The position numbers were made by a program, and so were the translations under genes. A DNA stretch of 64,000 nt from Rhizophagus clarus. Lineage: Eukaryota > Glomeromycota > Glomeromycetes > Glomerales > Glomeraceae. Positions 45,088-57,105 of the stretch are shown here, in pieces. The notes under the pieces are model-generated. The model was not told the origin of the DNA and searched no databases. It worked only from the letters and a program-made list of their open reading frames with translations. The DNA is taken from assembly GCA_015698045.1 (NCBI GenBank), contig BLAL01000300.1:684501-748500 (forward strand), given 5' to 3'. Positions within the stretch are counted from its first letter, which is position 1. Each line of letters starts with the position of its first letter.

Positions 45088-45408
45088 ATAAATCTATATT
45101 TTATACCAGATTTATCTATAATTTATACTAGATTTTCCTATATTTTATATTAGATGAGTTGATATTTTATACTAGATCATATCTATATTTTAATATAAAT
45201 TGCCTATATTTTATACTGGACTAATTTGTTAAGCTTCACCAGCATGATCACACATACTGTAAACCAGAATTTTTGTTTATCTGTTTTTTGTAATATATAA
45301 ATAATTACTTTTAATAAATCAAATGAAAAAAACTCCTTTTTATCTGCTATCAGTGAATAAACTTAAAAAATACATCAGGTATACTGATTAAATTTTAAAA
45401 TTTTCTTG

Positions 45409-45591
45409 ATGGATAATGCAAAAACTCATTATTATTATATATATTTATTTATTATTATAGCTAAAACTTTTGTTAAAATGCAAATCAATCTTTCTCCAAA
45501 ATTATTAAATGACTTAGAAGAGTTCAAACAACAGGCATTAAGATGTGTGAACAATGCTACTTTTGCATTAAATAATCTTGGAAATATATAA
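45409..45591 (+). other. Short ORF conserved in both element copies (copy 2)
   Basis: The inverted twin of the ORF at 44504-44686. Both being open fits either recent duplication or constraint; with two copies the cases cannot be told apart. Confidence 0.35.
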
Positions 45592-46381
45592 TTTGTAAAA
45601 TTCTTGTACAAAGTGTCACGGGAAAGGAATGATTTTTCTGACAATCCTTTTTATGTGCATAAATTGTTGAAGTATCTACTATAAGTTTAATAATAAACAT
45701 AGAGAAGTCCATAGTAAAAATGATTAGTACAGATTTTTTTGTATACAAGCTATTTTGAATGCTTTTCTGGTCTGACATCCCAAAATAGATGATATAAAAA
45801 AATATATTAATAAATTAAATTTTTACACTGATATTGTGATCAAATTCTTTGAGAAATTTTCAAATTCGCAATTGTAATTTTATAAAGATACCTCTAAAGA
45901 ATTAAATTTTGTTGGCAAAAATTACAAATAATTGATGGGAACATGAGAAATTAAAATTTTCATGACAGCAATTTTTAATTATAAATTTAATTTCAAAATT
46001 TGTTACAGAAAATCTGTCCTAATTAATCATTTTTATTAAGGAGCTTCTCCTATGTTTGTGATTAAACTTATTGTAGTCACCCTAACATAAATAGGTCAAT
46101 CACCACTTAATGCTGTGCAGATAAACAGGTAATAGTCATACTGGTAAAGCTTAACAAATTAGCCCAGTATAAAATATAGGGCAATCTCTATTAAAATATA
46201 GATCTGATCCAGTATAAAATATAGATTAATCTAGTATGAAATAGATAAATCTATATTTTATACCAGATTTATCTATATTTTATACTAGATTTTCCTATAT
46301 TTTATACTAAATTTTTCTATATTTTAATATAGATAAATCTAGTATTTAATACTAAACTTTTGATCAGAATGGTGGGTCATA

Positions 46382-47058
46382 GAGTAAATATACATGTACG
46401 GTTTATCATTATGTAAATCACATGACTTACATGAGGTGCTAAAGTTTTACAAATTTATTTGTTTACCCATTACAATAAAAATTATCTCTTCCTCTTTTCT
46501 CATATTAAAATGTAATACTTTATATTGGATAGACTTAAGTATATAATAGGTATGTTTTATTAAAATAATTGTGAAAAATAGGTATTTTCTAAATATTTTT
46601 GTATGTATAGAACTACAATTGAGATTACTGTGCATTGTGTGGTTGTTTTCACTTTACAGCGTAGTTTTGGCTTTTTATTTAACAAAACAAATCTTTGAAG
46701 ATTAAGTAAAACCATCAAACAGTTATAGGATTATTTAAATATTAAACTGTTAGCTTTTTTTATGATAGTGTACTTGAGAAATGTTTTTTTATGAGTTTGT
46801 TTATTTGTTTATTAAGTGCAAAAAGAAGTCTCTTACTATAAATAAAATAAAGTAATAAAAAATATATGATAATTTAAAGCTTAAACATGAAAATATTTTT
46901 TTTTTCTTCAAGTTTTTTTTTTTTGTTTTTTTTTCCAAGATAAATTATTACATGCGAAATGATGAGATAATTTTTCATACATATATGATAATTTTCCATA
47001 TATAATGGTAATTTTTCTATAAATGTATGGTAATTTCCGTACATATATGGTAATTATG
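46382..47058. other. Intergenic, no gene seen
   Basis: AT-rich, with a run of CATATATGATAATTTT-like short repeats near 46975-47050, directly before MITE copy C. Confidence 0.5.
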
Positions 47059-47669
47059 GCCTATAAAAAATAAATGACTGGAAAATGTCATCAAAAATGT
47101 CCAGAAACTGTCTGGAATAAATTTGGTGTGTTCAGAAAATGTCCACTTTTTTACTACACATCTGATTTTATTCAGAATTTGTCCAGTATTTGTTCAGTAT
47201 AAAATTTTGGACAAATTCTGGACAGTTAAACCTGGACAAATTCTGGACATAGTTAAAAACCAGATAAACAAATTCCGGATATGAAAAAGTTCAGGACAAA
47301 TTCTGGATACTATTTTCAAAAAAGGATAAATTAATTTTGTAAAAAAATACAAAAAGCACAAAACTGACATTCAAAATCTTTTCTGTTGTACTAATTAAAA
47401 TTGCAGAGCAGGCAAAAATACTATATATTTATGATATAAAAATTTTGAGTTAAGGAATAATGATGATCATCAATCCATTGATCATCTTTTGTGACAAATT
47501 TTACAAAAATACATTTCTGGACAATTTCAGGACAAATTTCTTATATGCCAAAAATGAGGTGTTCTCAGAACAGTTTCCAGATACACAGTGTCCAGAATTT
47601 CTGGACAATTTTTAGACAATTTTTCCAGATATTTTCTGGACATTATCCAGACACTTATTTTTTATAGGG
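47059..47669. mobile_element. MITE family 'CCCTATA', copy C
   Basis: 611 bp in the same orientation as copy A. The left tip is slightly altered (GCCTATAAAAAATAAATG); the right tip is TTATTTTTTATAGGG. ATG flanks both ends (47056-47058 and 47670-47672). It is shorter than copy A through small deletions in the TGTCCGGA-type repeats and has an intact centre, so it is a second uninterrupted reference for copy B. Confidence 0.85.
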
Positions 47670-47778
47670 ATGTACGGTGACTAAAAAATGTATGTATACC
47701 ATACATATAAAAAATCTAACCATACAATACAGATTTAACCAACTGTGCAATACATATTTTTGTAACACCCTTTTCTAA

Positions 47779-48909
47779 AAATCCTGACAACCATGATATT
47801 AACAGCAACACTGAAATTCAAATCCTGTTGAATCAAAATACTGACAGTCATAGAATCTTGATAGTTAGAAATTTAAATCCTGACTTAGATTCAATTAGAT
47901 AAATTTGAGACCAACCAATTTATAATGTAATTGTTTCCAATTTTAGAAGACAAGAAATAAATTAGTAATATTGTAGTGATATGACAATCCTTTTAATTAA
48001 ATAAAAAAATTTTCACTTAATAGTTTTTTTCATTATTGCATATTAAGCATATTACTAGTTTAGAATTTTTTTTTTCCTTAAAAAAAATAAAAAGAGTGAG
48101 ATCTGTGAACTTGTAGTCTTGTACTATCACAAAAAGGAAATAACAAAATAAATATCCTTGGATATTTGATAGTAAAACAACGAAATAGAGGAAACAAATT
48201 TTAATGGTGTTGTGAAAGTAGAAAGGCAGAAGGATGTAAAGGCAGGGTACAACTATACTGTATAGTAATTTGCACCATTTTGATCATATTGTTATTTATA
48301 ACCATGTGCCTCAAGCAATTAGTACTAAAGTTGCAGAAATAGATTTTCTTTATGGATTATTTTTTTTTTTTTATTTTAGTAACGCGTTTATTTATTAATT
48401 TATTAAGATTTTCTTTACGGAATAGCGTATAATCTTTTTTTATAACTTTTGATTAAAAGATTGTGTTTTTAATTAATTTACTCAAAGAAAATGATTATTA
48501 TAATGTTTTGTGGTAATGATTTTTATTAATTTTATATGTTTTGCGTTAATAATTGGCTATATTTACAAATAATTCACATTAATTAAATTTACAATATTTA
48601 ATATGTGTTAATATATTAACTATTAAATTAAAATTACAAATAATTTGCATTAATATTAAATTATTAATTAAATTTACAAATATTTTAATAATTAGATCCG
48701 ATAAAATTGACTTGTTACTGCAGTACATTTTTTTTAAATTGAACCCTATTTTTTTTTTATTTTTTAAACTTCAGGATTTTGACTGTCAGGATAAATTTGA
48801 CTGTCAGGATTGTGTGATTGTCAGTATTTTGATTCAACCGAGATTTGGTTTAACAGAATTTTGTTGCGAGGATTATAGACTGTTGATATTATGGTTGTCA
48901 GAATCTGTG
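47779..48909. mobile_element. Long-TIR non-autonomous element, copy 1
   Basis: The left end, ATCCTGACAACCATGATATT, and the inverted right end (ending near 48909) remain similar for over 100 bp, including TTGAATCAAAATACTGACA. The ends are rich in CCTGACAGTC-like repeats. The interior includes GGCAGAAGGATGTAAAGGC. No transposase and no clear target duplication were found. Confidence 0.65.
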
Positions 48910-49440
48910 GTAAACTCTCACTAATTATATAAATTGATGCAAAAATTGATTGCTTTTGAATAATTTACTTTTTTTTGACGGAGAACTGAGTATTTATTTA
49001 ATAAACTTTATGTAGCAAGACCAACAGTTGCAAGACTAATAAATAATTTCTAATTAAGCTTCAAATTACATAATTTACTTCATTTCCAGGCAAAACTATC
49101 GGATAAAACAATAATTTTAATTTACTTTTGATCATCTTGATAATGATAGTCAAATGTTCAAACTTAAATAATTAATGATTCTTTATATAGATGAGAATTA
49201 AACAGACAATTTTGTGAACCATAAAGTTATTTATTATTAGCCGCTCGTTAGCCTCTGCTGCTTATAAAGAAAACTGCAATATATATCGACACAACTACCA
49301 AGCCTATAAACATTCACTGTAATATAACTTGGGAGGACAAAATACATTTTATTAAAAATATCTGCAGTAATACCTTACAACTTTGTAATGATTTTTTAAA
49401 TATATAAATACAAATGGAGTGCTTACTTATTAAAGTATAA
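48910..49440. other. 3' flank of BTB-TLDc pseudogene B
   Basis: No gene. Parts match the 3' flank of copy A, showing that the duplicated unit was larger than the gene. Confidence 0.5.
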
Positions 49441-50900
49441 TCAATCTTTTTTAATTTTAAATATTTCATATTCTTCTGCAAAAAATTCACCACATTCATT
49501 AATCAATTTTTCATAATATACTCGAATTTGCACGCACACACTATTGTTATTGCGCAAAAGAAATTCATAGCCACCAAATATCGGACCATGACTAGGGTCA
49601 TTTTTTGTAGCATATCTCTCATCATTCACTCGACTTAAAACATGATTTTCAACACTTTCTTTATTCTTAAAAGAAAATATAAAGCTATCTTTAGTAGAAC
49701 CAAAACTATTATCAGATTTCCATATGATCGGATTATATCCTCCAAGAATTTCATTACTTCCTTTAATCTTAATAACTAATATAGTATGAGATTTATAATC
49801 ACAAGTCTCATGGAATTTACTTGTCGAAAAACCATCACGAGATCCGAAGAATTAACTTGAATTCGTACAAATTTTTAATCTCGTTAGTAATTTCTAATCT
49901 ATCAATCCATTTTGAGATTAATTCAGCATGTTGAAATGTAATGATTCTTGAATCAATACTTTTTGAATTAATTTCATTAATCATTATCTTTGATTCTGGC
50001 TCATTATTTGGTCGATCGATAAAATGTTGAATTAAATTTTCACGTAAATCTTTCGGGATAATTTTTTTATATGGATATACTTTACTCAAGAATTCTTTAT
50101 TTTTTAAATTGAAGAATTTAATAAAAGGAATAAATTGGTGTAAAGTATTCTTCAAAGCATCAAAATCATCCTTTGAATAACTTGAAAAGTCTGAAGGAAG
50201 TCCAGGATTTTGAGCAATGCCCCATTTAAGTACATTTTCCTAAACTTGAATAACATTCATTTGAATTTTATCATGTTGAATAAGAGAAATTAAAGATTTT
50301 TTTGAAAGTGAAATAAAATCGATTGAATTAAAAATTTTTTCAGGTTCGTTAGACATTAATTCTATACAAAAATTCTGCAATTTCAAGAAAGAATCGTTGT
50401 CAAAACTTGTTTTAAATATTAAATTAAAATTTTGCTCCATCCAATTTTTTTTATTTTCAATCAAAAGTGATTGTAAATGAGTGATTAATTCTTGAAGATT
50501 AAGTTCGTTAGCAGCGATCAAGATTTTAATAATATCCGAAGTATCATATTCTTCTAAAGAAAGCCTTCCTCCATAGATATATCTAAAAATGAAATATTTG
50601 ATTATTTCCGTAAAGAAAAAAGAAATTGCTATAATTTATCTCTTACCTCAGAACCATTTGAGAAGTTTCAGGTAAAATATTTGGTAATTTAATGTGCACT
50701 AGGATTCCATCATCTTTCTTTTTATTAACATAAGTTGATAAAATTCTTCGCAAGAACGATAATTTAAAATGACCATATGAGCGCGAAAAATCTTTACATA
50801 AGGTATTACCGACTTCAATAGTTATATCATAAAATTCATTGTCTTCTAAAATTTCAAGTAAATTTTCGGATAATTTTGGTAAAAATTTATTATCATACAT
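49441..50900 (-). pseudogene. BTB-BACK-TLDc protein, copy B, broken
   Basis: Two exons in the same places as copy A. In the BTB domain (about 50750-50810) two indels nearly cancel, so about 15 residues are read in the wrong frame (GNTLCKDFSRSYGHF for GNDPYVKIFRAHMVI). The conserved Trp codon in QVWENVLKWG is TAG (around 50232). In the TLDc domain, GAGATCCACGAAG has lost two bases (near 49845), breaking LILRGSRDGF. The C-terminal TLDc end (49629-49441) is otherwise well kept. Sequence outside the lesions is close to copies A and C, so inactivation looks recent. Confidence 0.85.
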
Positions 50901-51117
50901 TACAACAAACTCTTGATTTTCAAAAGAAATGTTTTTTTTAAAAAAATGCAAGAAATGTAAAATAGTTCTAATTAATGCTGTGTTACTGAATGGATATCCT
51001 TATATGTGAGTTCAGATAATCTTCGTCCCGAAACACTTTGATTTGATCATGTGATTTGTTTACAAAAAATTTAGAATGGTGATAATATATTCGTTAACCT
51101 CTAAAATAGATTTCCCA

Positions 51118-51945
51118 AAATCCTGACAACCATAATATCAACAGCGACACCGAAATTCAAATCCTGTTTGAATCAAAATCCGAACAGTCATAGAATCCCG
51201 ATAGTTAAAAATTTCAAATCCTGACCGAGATTCAATTAGATAAATTTGAGGTCAACCAATTTATAATGCCAATTTTGAAAGACGAGAAATAAATTAGTAA
51301 TCTTGTAGTGATATGACAATCCTTTTAGTTAAATAAAAAATTTTTCGTTTAATTGCTTTTTTTGTTATTGCAATTTTTTATTAAGCATATTACTAGTTTA
51401 GAAATATTTTTTTTTTTTTTTTAAAAAAAAAATAAGAAGAGTGAAATCTGTGAACTTTTACCATCGCAAAAGGAAATAACAAAACAAATGTCCTTGGATA
51501 TTTGAACATAAAAGAACGAAATAGAGGAGACAAATTTATTGGTGTTGTGAAAGTAGAAAGGCAGAAGGATGTAAAGGCCGGGTACAATTATACTGCATAA
51601 TAATTTGCTCCATTTGATCGTATTGTTATTCATAACCATGCGCCTCAAACAAGTAGTGCTAATGTTGCAGAAATGGACTTTCTTTACGGAATAGCATATA
51701 ATCTTTTTTTATAACTTTTGATTAAAATATTGGTTTTTTTAATTAATTTACTAAAAGAAAATGATTATTGTAATTTTTTATGGTAATAATTTTTATTAAT
51801 TTTTATGTTTTGCGTTAATAATCAGCAATATTTACAAATAATTCGCATTAATATTAACTCAATTTACAAATTTTGACTGTCAGGATTGTGTGACTGTCGG
51901 TATTTTGATTCAACCGAGATTTGGTTAACAGGATTTTAAATTTTT
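51118..51945. mobile_element. Long-TIR non-autonomous element, copy 2 (right end shortened)
   Basis: In direct orientation with copy 1 and about 85-90% similar by eye where both exist. It has an internal deletion and lacks the last part of the right end. The two copies bracket the BTB-TLDc pseudogene B. Confidence 0.65.
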
Positions 51946-52487
51946 TATGCTGTTAACTATACAATGAAAAATTTTCTTAAATTACTAAGTGCTACTTTAA
52001 TTAAAAAAAACATGACAAATAACTCGTACTATAACATAATAATATATTATATATGATCTGTCAAAATTGTACTAAATATACGCAACTTAAACCATATGTA
52101 TATTTACATTAAAAAAGATATATTATAACCAAATATCCTGACTATAGCTAAAAAAAAACGCTCACGTTGTACGCAAACAAGAAACTTGCCTCATAGAATA
52201 TTTCTATGATGGCTACGCAATTATTGAACCTACCTCTACATATTTATTTCAGGGTCCTAGCCTCTGGCTATTAATATAAAGAAATCTGCAATATATAACC
52301 AAACCTATAAACATGGCTCACCATAATTATGAAATATTATTATAATTATCTAAAAAAAATACACATAAGACTATTAATTTATTCGTAATAAAATTGGAGG
52401 ATAAAAAATGTAATACTTTATTAAAAATATTAGTAGCAAATCTCCATGAACTTTGTAATAACTTATAGATGTACATTTAAAGCATAA
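51946..52487. other. Intergenic, no gene seen
   Basis: AT-rich, between the long-TIR element and the 3' end of BTB-TLDc copy C. Confidence 0.5.
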
Positions 52488-53991
52488 TCAAACTTTCTTA
52501 ATTTGAAGTATTTCATATTCTTCTACGAAAAATAAACCAATTTTTTTAATAAATTTTTCATAACACACTAGATTTTGCAAAAGTACACTGCTTCCACAGA
52601 AACAAAGCTCATAATTGCCAAATATTGGACCATAATTAGAGTTATTTGTTATAGCATATATTTCATTATTCACTCGACTTAAAATGTGTTTTCCAACATT
52701 TTCTTTATCATCAAAAGAAAATATAAAGCTATCTTTAGTAGAGCCATAACTATAATCAGATTTCCATATAATCGGATTATATCCTCCAAGAATTTCGTCA
52801 CTTTCTTTCATCTTAATAACTAATATAGTATGAGACTGATAATCGCAAATTTCATGGAATTTTTTAACTGAAAAACCATCACGAGATCCACGAAGAATTA
52901 ACTTGAATTCGTACAAATTTTTAATATCATTAGTAATTTCTAATCTATCAATCCATTTTGAAATTAATTCAGCATGTTGAAATGTAATGATTCTTGAATC
53001 AATACTTTTTGAATTAATTTCATTAATCATTATCTTTGATCCTGGCTCATTATTTGGCCGATCAATAAAATATTGAATTAAATTTTCACGTAAACCTTTC
53101 GGGATAATTTTTTTATATGGATATACTTTACTCAAGAATTCTTTATTTTTTAAATTGAAGAATTTAATAAAAGGAATAAATTGGTGTAAAGTATTCTTTA
53201 AAGCATCAAAATCATCCTTTGAATAACTTGAAGAGTCTGAAGGAAGTCCAGGATTTTGAGCAATACCCCATTTAATTACATTTTCCCAAACTTGAATAAC
53301 ATTCATTTGAATTTTATCATGTTGAATAAGAGAAATTAAAGATTTTTCTGAAAGTGAAACAAAATCAACTGAATTAAAAATTTTTTCGGGTTTATTGGAC
53401 ATTAATTCCATACAAAAATTCTGTAATTTCAAGAAAGAATCGTTGCCAAAACTTGTTTTAAATATTAAATTAAAATTTTGCTCCATCCAATTTTTTTTAT
53501 TTTCAATCAAAAATGATTGTAAATGAGTGATTAATTCTTGAAGATTAAGTTCGTCAGCGGCGATCAAGATTTTAATAATATCCGAAGTATCATATTCCTC
53601 TAAAGAAAGCCTTCCTCCATAAATATATCTAAAATGAAAATATTTTAATTATTTCCGTGACACATTTATTTATTTATTTTGAAAAGAAGTTACTATAATT
53701 TATTATTTTAATTCTCCTGTTCCCCTACCTCAGGATCATATGAAAAGTTTCAGGCAAAATATCTGGTAATTTAATGTGTACTAGGATTCCATCATCTTTC
53801 TTTTTATTAACATAAGTTGATAATATTCTTCGCAAATAAAGAGAACGATAATTTAAAATAACCATATGAGCGCGAAAAATCTTTACATAAGGGTCATTAC
53901 CGACTTCAATAGTTATATCATAAAATTCATTATCTTTTAAAATTTCAAGTAAATTCTCAGATAATTTTGGTAAAAATTTATTATCATACAT
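52488..53991 (-). CDS. BTB-BACK-TLDc protein, copy C
   Basis: 467 aa in two minus-strand exons, 53991-53729 and 53628-52488, with the same splice junction (ILR|YIYGG) as copy A. It begins MYDNKFLPKLSENLLEILKD. BTB, BACK-like and TLDc parts are complete. Between BACK and TLDc it has an eleven-residue stretch, INEINSKSIDS, that copy A lacks and pseudogene B has, so B and C are the closer pair. The last 50 residues of the TLDc domain differ most from A (FGNYELCFCGSSVLLQN), suggesting relaxed constraint or diversification there. Confidence 0.88.
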
Positions 53992-55074
53992 TATAACAAA
54001 CTTTTGATATTAAAAAGAAAGAGATTTAAAATTATTCTAATGCTGAATGGACATCCTTATATGTAAGTTCGGATAATCTTCGTCCCGAGAACACAAAACA
54101 CCTGATTTATCACGTGATTTATTTACTTCAAGAGTGCGCGGTAGATTGTAAATAATGTATATAACAAAGGTGTAAATGTAAAGGGTGTATGTTTTATTTA
54201 ATCAAACAATAAATACGTGCGTCAATGAATCAATTGAATGAAATGCAATGTCAAATGCTAATACGTAAAATACGTTAAACAATATTGTGCCTCGCTCGAA
54301 GATCTGCAATATTCGTTAAAATTAAGACTGAAGTCTAGGACTAAACGAAACTAAAACTAAAACTAAATATTTCCCTTTTGCTAACCCTTGTTTTCCCCAT
54401 TCTTTTCCTTCTTTTTATATTATCCTCGCATCCATGTAATTTACAAGAATTGTAAGTTACAAATTTCCTTAAGCACCGTTTTGTGGGCGTGGTTTTTGAT
54501 AGGGCGTGATGTTTTATTCGAAGTGACAAATATTAGAGATCAGGCCGATTGTCTTTGAGATAAATATAAACTGCGCGTTCTCGCAATCACGTGAACAGAT
54601 GATAAAGTAAACTGCGGACATGTAATTCTGACGTAATATTATGCTAGTAGATCAAGTGCTGATTATGGTGTAACAAAATTGCTTTCATTATTATTATATT
54701 TCCTTGATCATTCTGGAGATGACTTTCTGGAGATGACTTTTATTATATATTTCCAAACTTTTTGATCCCTATCGTGTGTTTGTTTGATATATGAATTCGT
54801 GACCAAAATTTCACATCTCTGGACCAGAATTATGATTGATTGATTCGTGATTAACTTTACTATCACTTTATAGTTAGTGTTTACGTGATGTGTGATTGCA
54901 AAATTTGTTTCATTTCCTTAAAACATATAAATCAGTGTCTTATAAATTAATATCTTTCAACAAATTCACATTAAAAATAAAATAATAGTTGACAACGAAT
55001 TTTTGTTTGGTGTTTTGCTACTTTATGATTGTTTTTCAAAAAAATGAAAAGCTTGCTATAAAGAGTTCTATGAG
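53992..55074. other. Intergenic, no gene seen
   Basis: Slightly higher GC than the rest. The first 100 bp continue the upstream similarity shared with BTB-TLDc copies A and B (ATCCTTATATG, TCGGATAATCTTCGTCCCG). Confidence 0.5.
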
Positions 55075-55695
55075 ATTATTTTAGAACCAGACCTGGAGAC
55101 CAAATCGTCCTGCAACATAACGACTTACCAGTAGTTGAGAACGAGTTATCAGTGTCGTTGTGGTTGGAACTTAAAAGCCATGCTTCCGATTTGGTCATTA
55201 TTTTTCATAAAGGTAAGCAAAATTAATAACTAATTTTGCCTAAGCGCGTCTAAAATAAATTACACCCAGGTGCAGAGCGATTAATTCGTAGTACACCTGG
55301 CCTCTATTTAAAACCAACACAATCAAAATTACATGCACGTTTCACGGGAAATTGGTACAGTAATGGTGGAACACGAAGGGCTTTTGTTAAATAAAAAGTA
55401 TCATTTAACTTACACACTTTCTGATCCCGAAAAGACTATATAAACGATGAATTGGTCGCATTCTATAGTATTCAAAATGTTCAAATGCATAAAGTTCAAT
55501 TTAATGATGAACCATTAAATATTAGACGCTTTCATCTGATGGATTTGATGATGAAATTAGGTTTAATTTGTCATAATTTGTCTATAAATCATAAAATTAG
55601 TTTAATAATTACCTATGAATACTTTCATTACAAATAGTAATTTTCGATATTTTAATTTGCGTTTAACTACCGAAGAAGTGATGAAAAACTATTTG
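55075..55695 (+). pseudogene. Broken LamG/ConA-like lectin-fold domain gene
   Basis: Exon 55075-55212 reads RTRPGDQIVLQHNDLPVVEN then SLWLELKSHASDLVIIFHK and ends at a good donor. The next exon (55270-55695) reads ERLIRSTPGLYLKP, KLHARFTGNW, then in shifted frames YHLTYTLSDPEK, VAFYSIQNVQMHKVQFNDEP and FRYFNLRLTTEEVMKNYL. The order and spacing fit the jelly-roll laminin-G/concanavalin-like domain found in a secreted or signalling family of this fungal group. At least three frame changes and several stops make it a pseudogene. Assignment is from remembered family sequence. Confidence 0.6.
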
Positions 55696-57105
55696 GTAAG
55701 ATATATTTAATTACATATGTTTTCTTATTAAGGAACTCTTATAATAATAATATAATATTCTTTAAAATTTTTAACTTTTAGAATACTTAACCAAAATAAA
55801 CCCGTAAAATAAGTAGTAAATTAAGTAACGAAAAAGAAGTAGAAGTTTTTAATAAGGTAATCTTCTATACGTTATAATTCTATTTTTAGTGTTCATATTG
55901 AGAGTTAAAATTCCGAATTGTATAAGAAGTTTTGCGTCCCTAAAAATAAACAAGAAAAAATGTTAAAGCGTCAGTAACGTTTCTTTAAATCATAAAGTCA
56001 AAAAAAAAAATACACACTTCCTTTCCTTTCCTAATTTACATTTAAAGCCCAAATTATGTATAAGCTTGATATCCCTAGAAAAGATAAGAAAGCAAAATTA
56101 CCCACGTACAGCAGTACCTCTAATAAACAAGTCTACGTCAATCCGTATTAATCCATATCTCAGATCAGATAGCTTTTGCACTGTGCATTGGAAATGGCAA
56201 TTTTTCATTTCGTTAATGGTTTTATTTTTCTTTTATTTTCATTTCTATCTTTCCATTTAAGAACGTTTACTAATGCTCTTTTAATTCTTTTTTTGTAGGC
56301 TCTGATTTTTAGACTTTGGATATGGAAACGGGTATTTATATTTATAACACAGTAAAACTTCCTTTAACTAAAGAAAAAAAATAAATAAAACTTTGAAATT
56401 TTTGCGTTAAAATAAATGGATTATTCTAACATTTTTTGAATTTTTTTGTTTAAAGGTTTACTTTATTATCATTTTTTTTTTAATAAGAACGTTGCTAATG
56501 TACTTTTTCTTTTTTTTTTATACTAGAAATAGGTAGGTTTTATCAACTCTTAAAAGTGATGTAAGATACGAAAGGTTTGAACGTTAAATAGCGATCTTTT
56601 TTTAGAAATAAACTTTTCAGCACGAAGGTAACGTCAAAGGATGGATTTTTTGTATTTAAGAAAGATACTACTTATTATTTTCTTTTTTTATAGGAAATGG
56701 GATAAACCTTTTGGACTTTAATATTATTTAGAAAATGAAAATAGATGCTTTTTAGACACTATTTACATTTTTTTTAGTTCATTTTAGGTTATAAAACATC
56801 TATATGTTGCTTTTTACATACGGTTGCATGAAAATTTTAGATGTCTTATTTTATATCTAATTTAGTGAAAATAAGTTTCTCCCATAATAATAATAATAAT
56901 CACGGTTAATTTTAATTAAATTAACTTATTTAATTATTTAATATTACAGACGTACATATACCATTAAAACATATTTTCAATAAAAAATCAGAGTAACCAT
57001 TACTTATTAGAAATCTACTAAATTTACGAATTTAGTTATTAAATACTGATTTTAAAGAGAGAAATAAATTAGTTAACCATTTATTAAATAAGGTGTTATA
57101 ACATT
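55696..57105. other. Mostly non-coding, one possible exon fragment
   Basis: At about 56068-56151 the plus strand reads DIPRKDKKAKLPTYSS and SNKQVYVNPY before a stop, with non-random composition. It could be a decayed later exon of the LamG-like gene. Nothing else was supported. Confidence 0.3.

Larger units (their letters stand above)
43636..46381. mobile_element. Repeat-rich TIR element, copy 2, interrupted by an inverted copy of itself
   Basis: The right end is TGATCAGAATGGTGGGTCATA (ending 46381). A degraded left end, GGACCGCCGTTC, lies at about 43638. The ends consist of ATCTAGTATAAAATATAGAT-type near-palindromic repeats. The unique body (45221-46173) is bounded by GGACTAATTTGTTAAGCTTC and its complement. 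Copy 1 lies in its left repeat zone. Confidence 0.6.

Noticed and set aside
46447-46635. 62-codon minus-strand ORF
   Set aside because: Low-complexity composition in AT-rich DNA, with no relative in the window.
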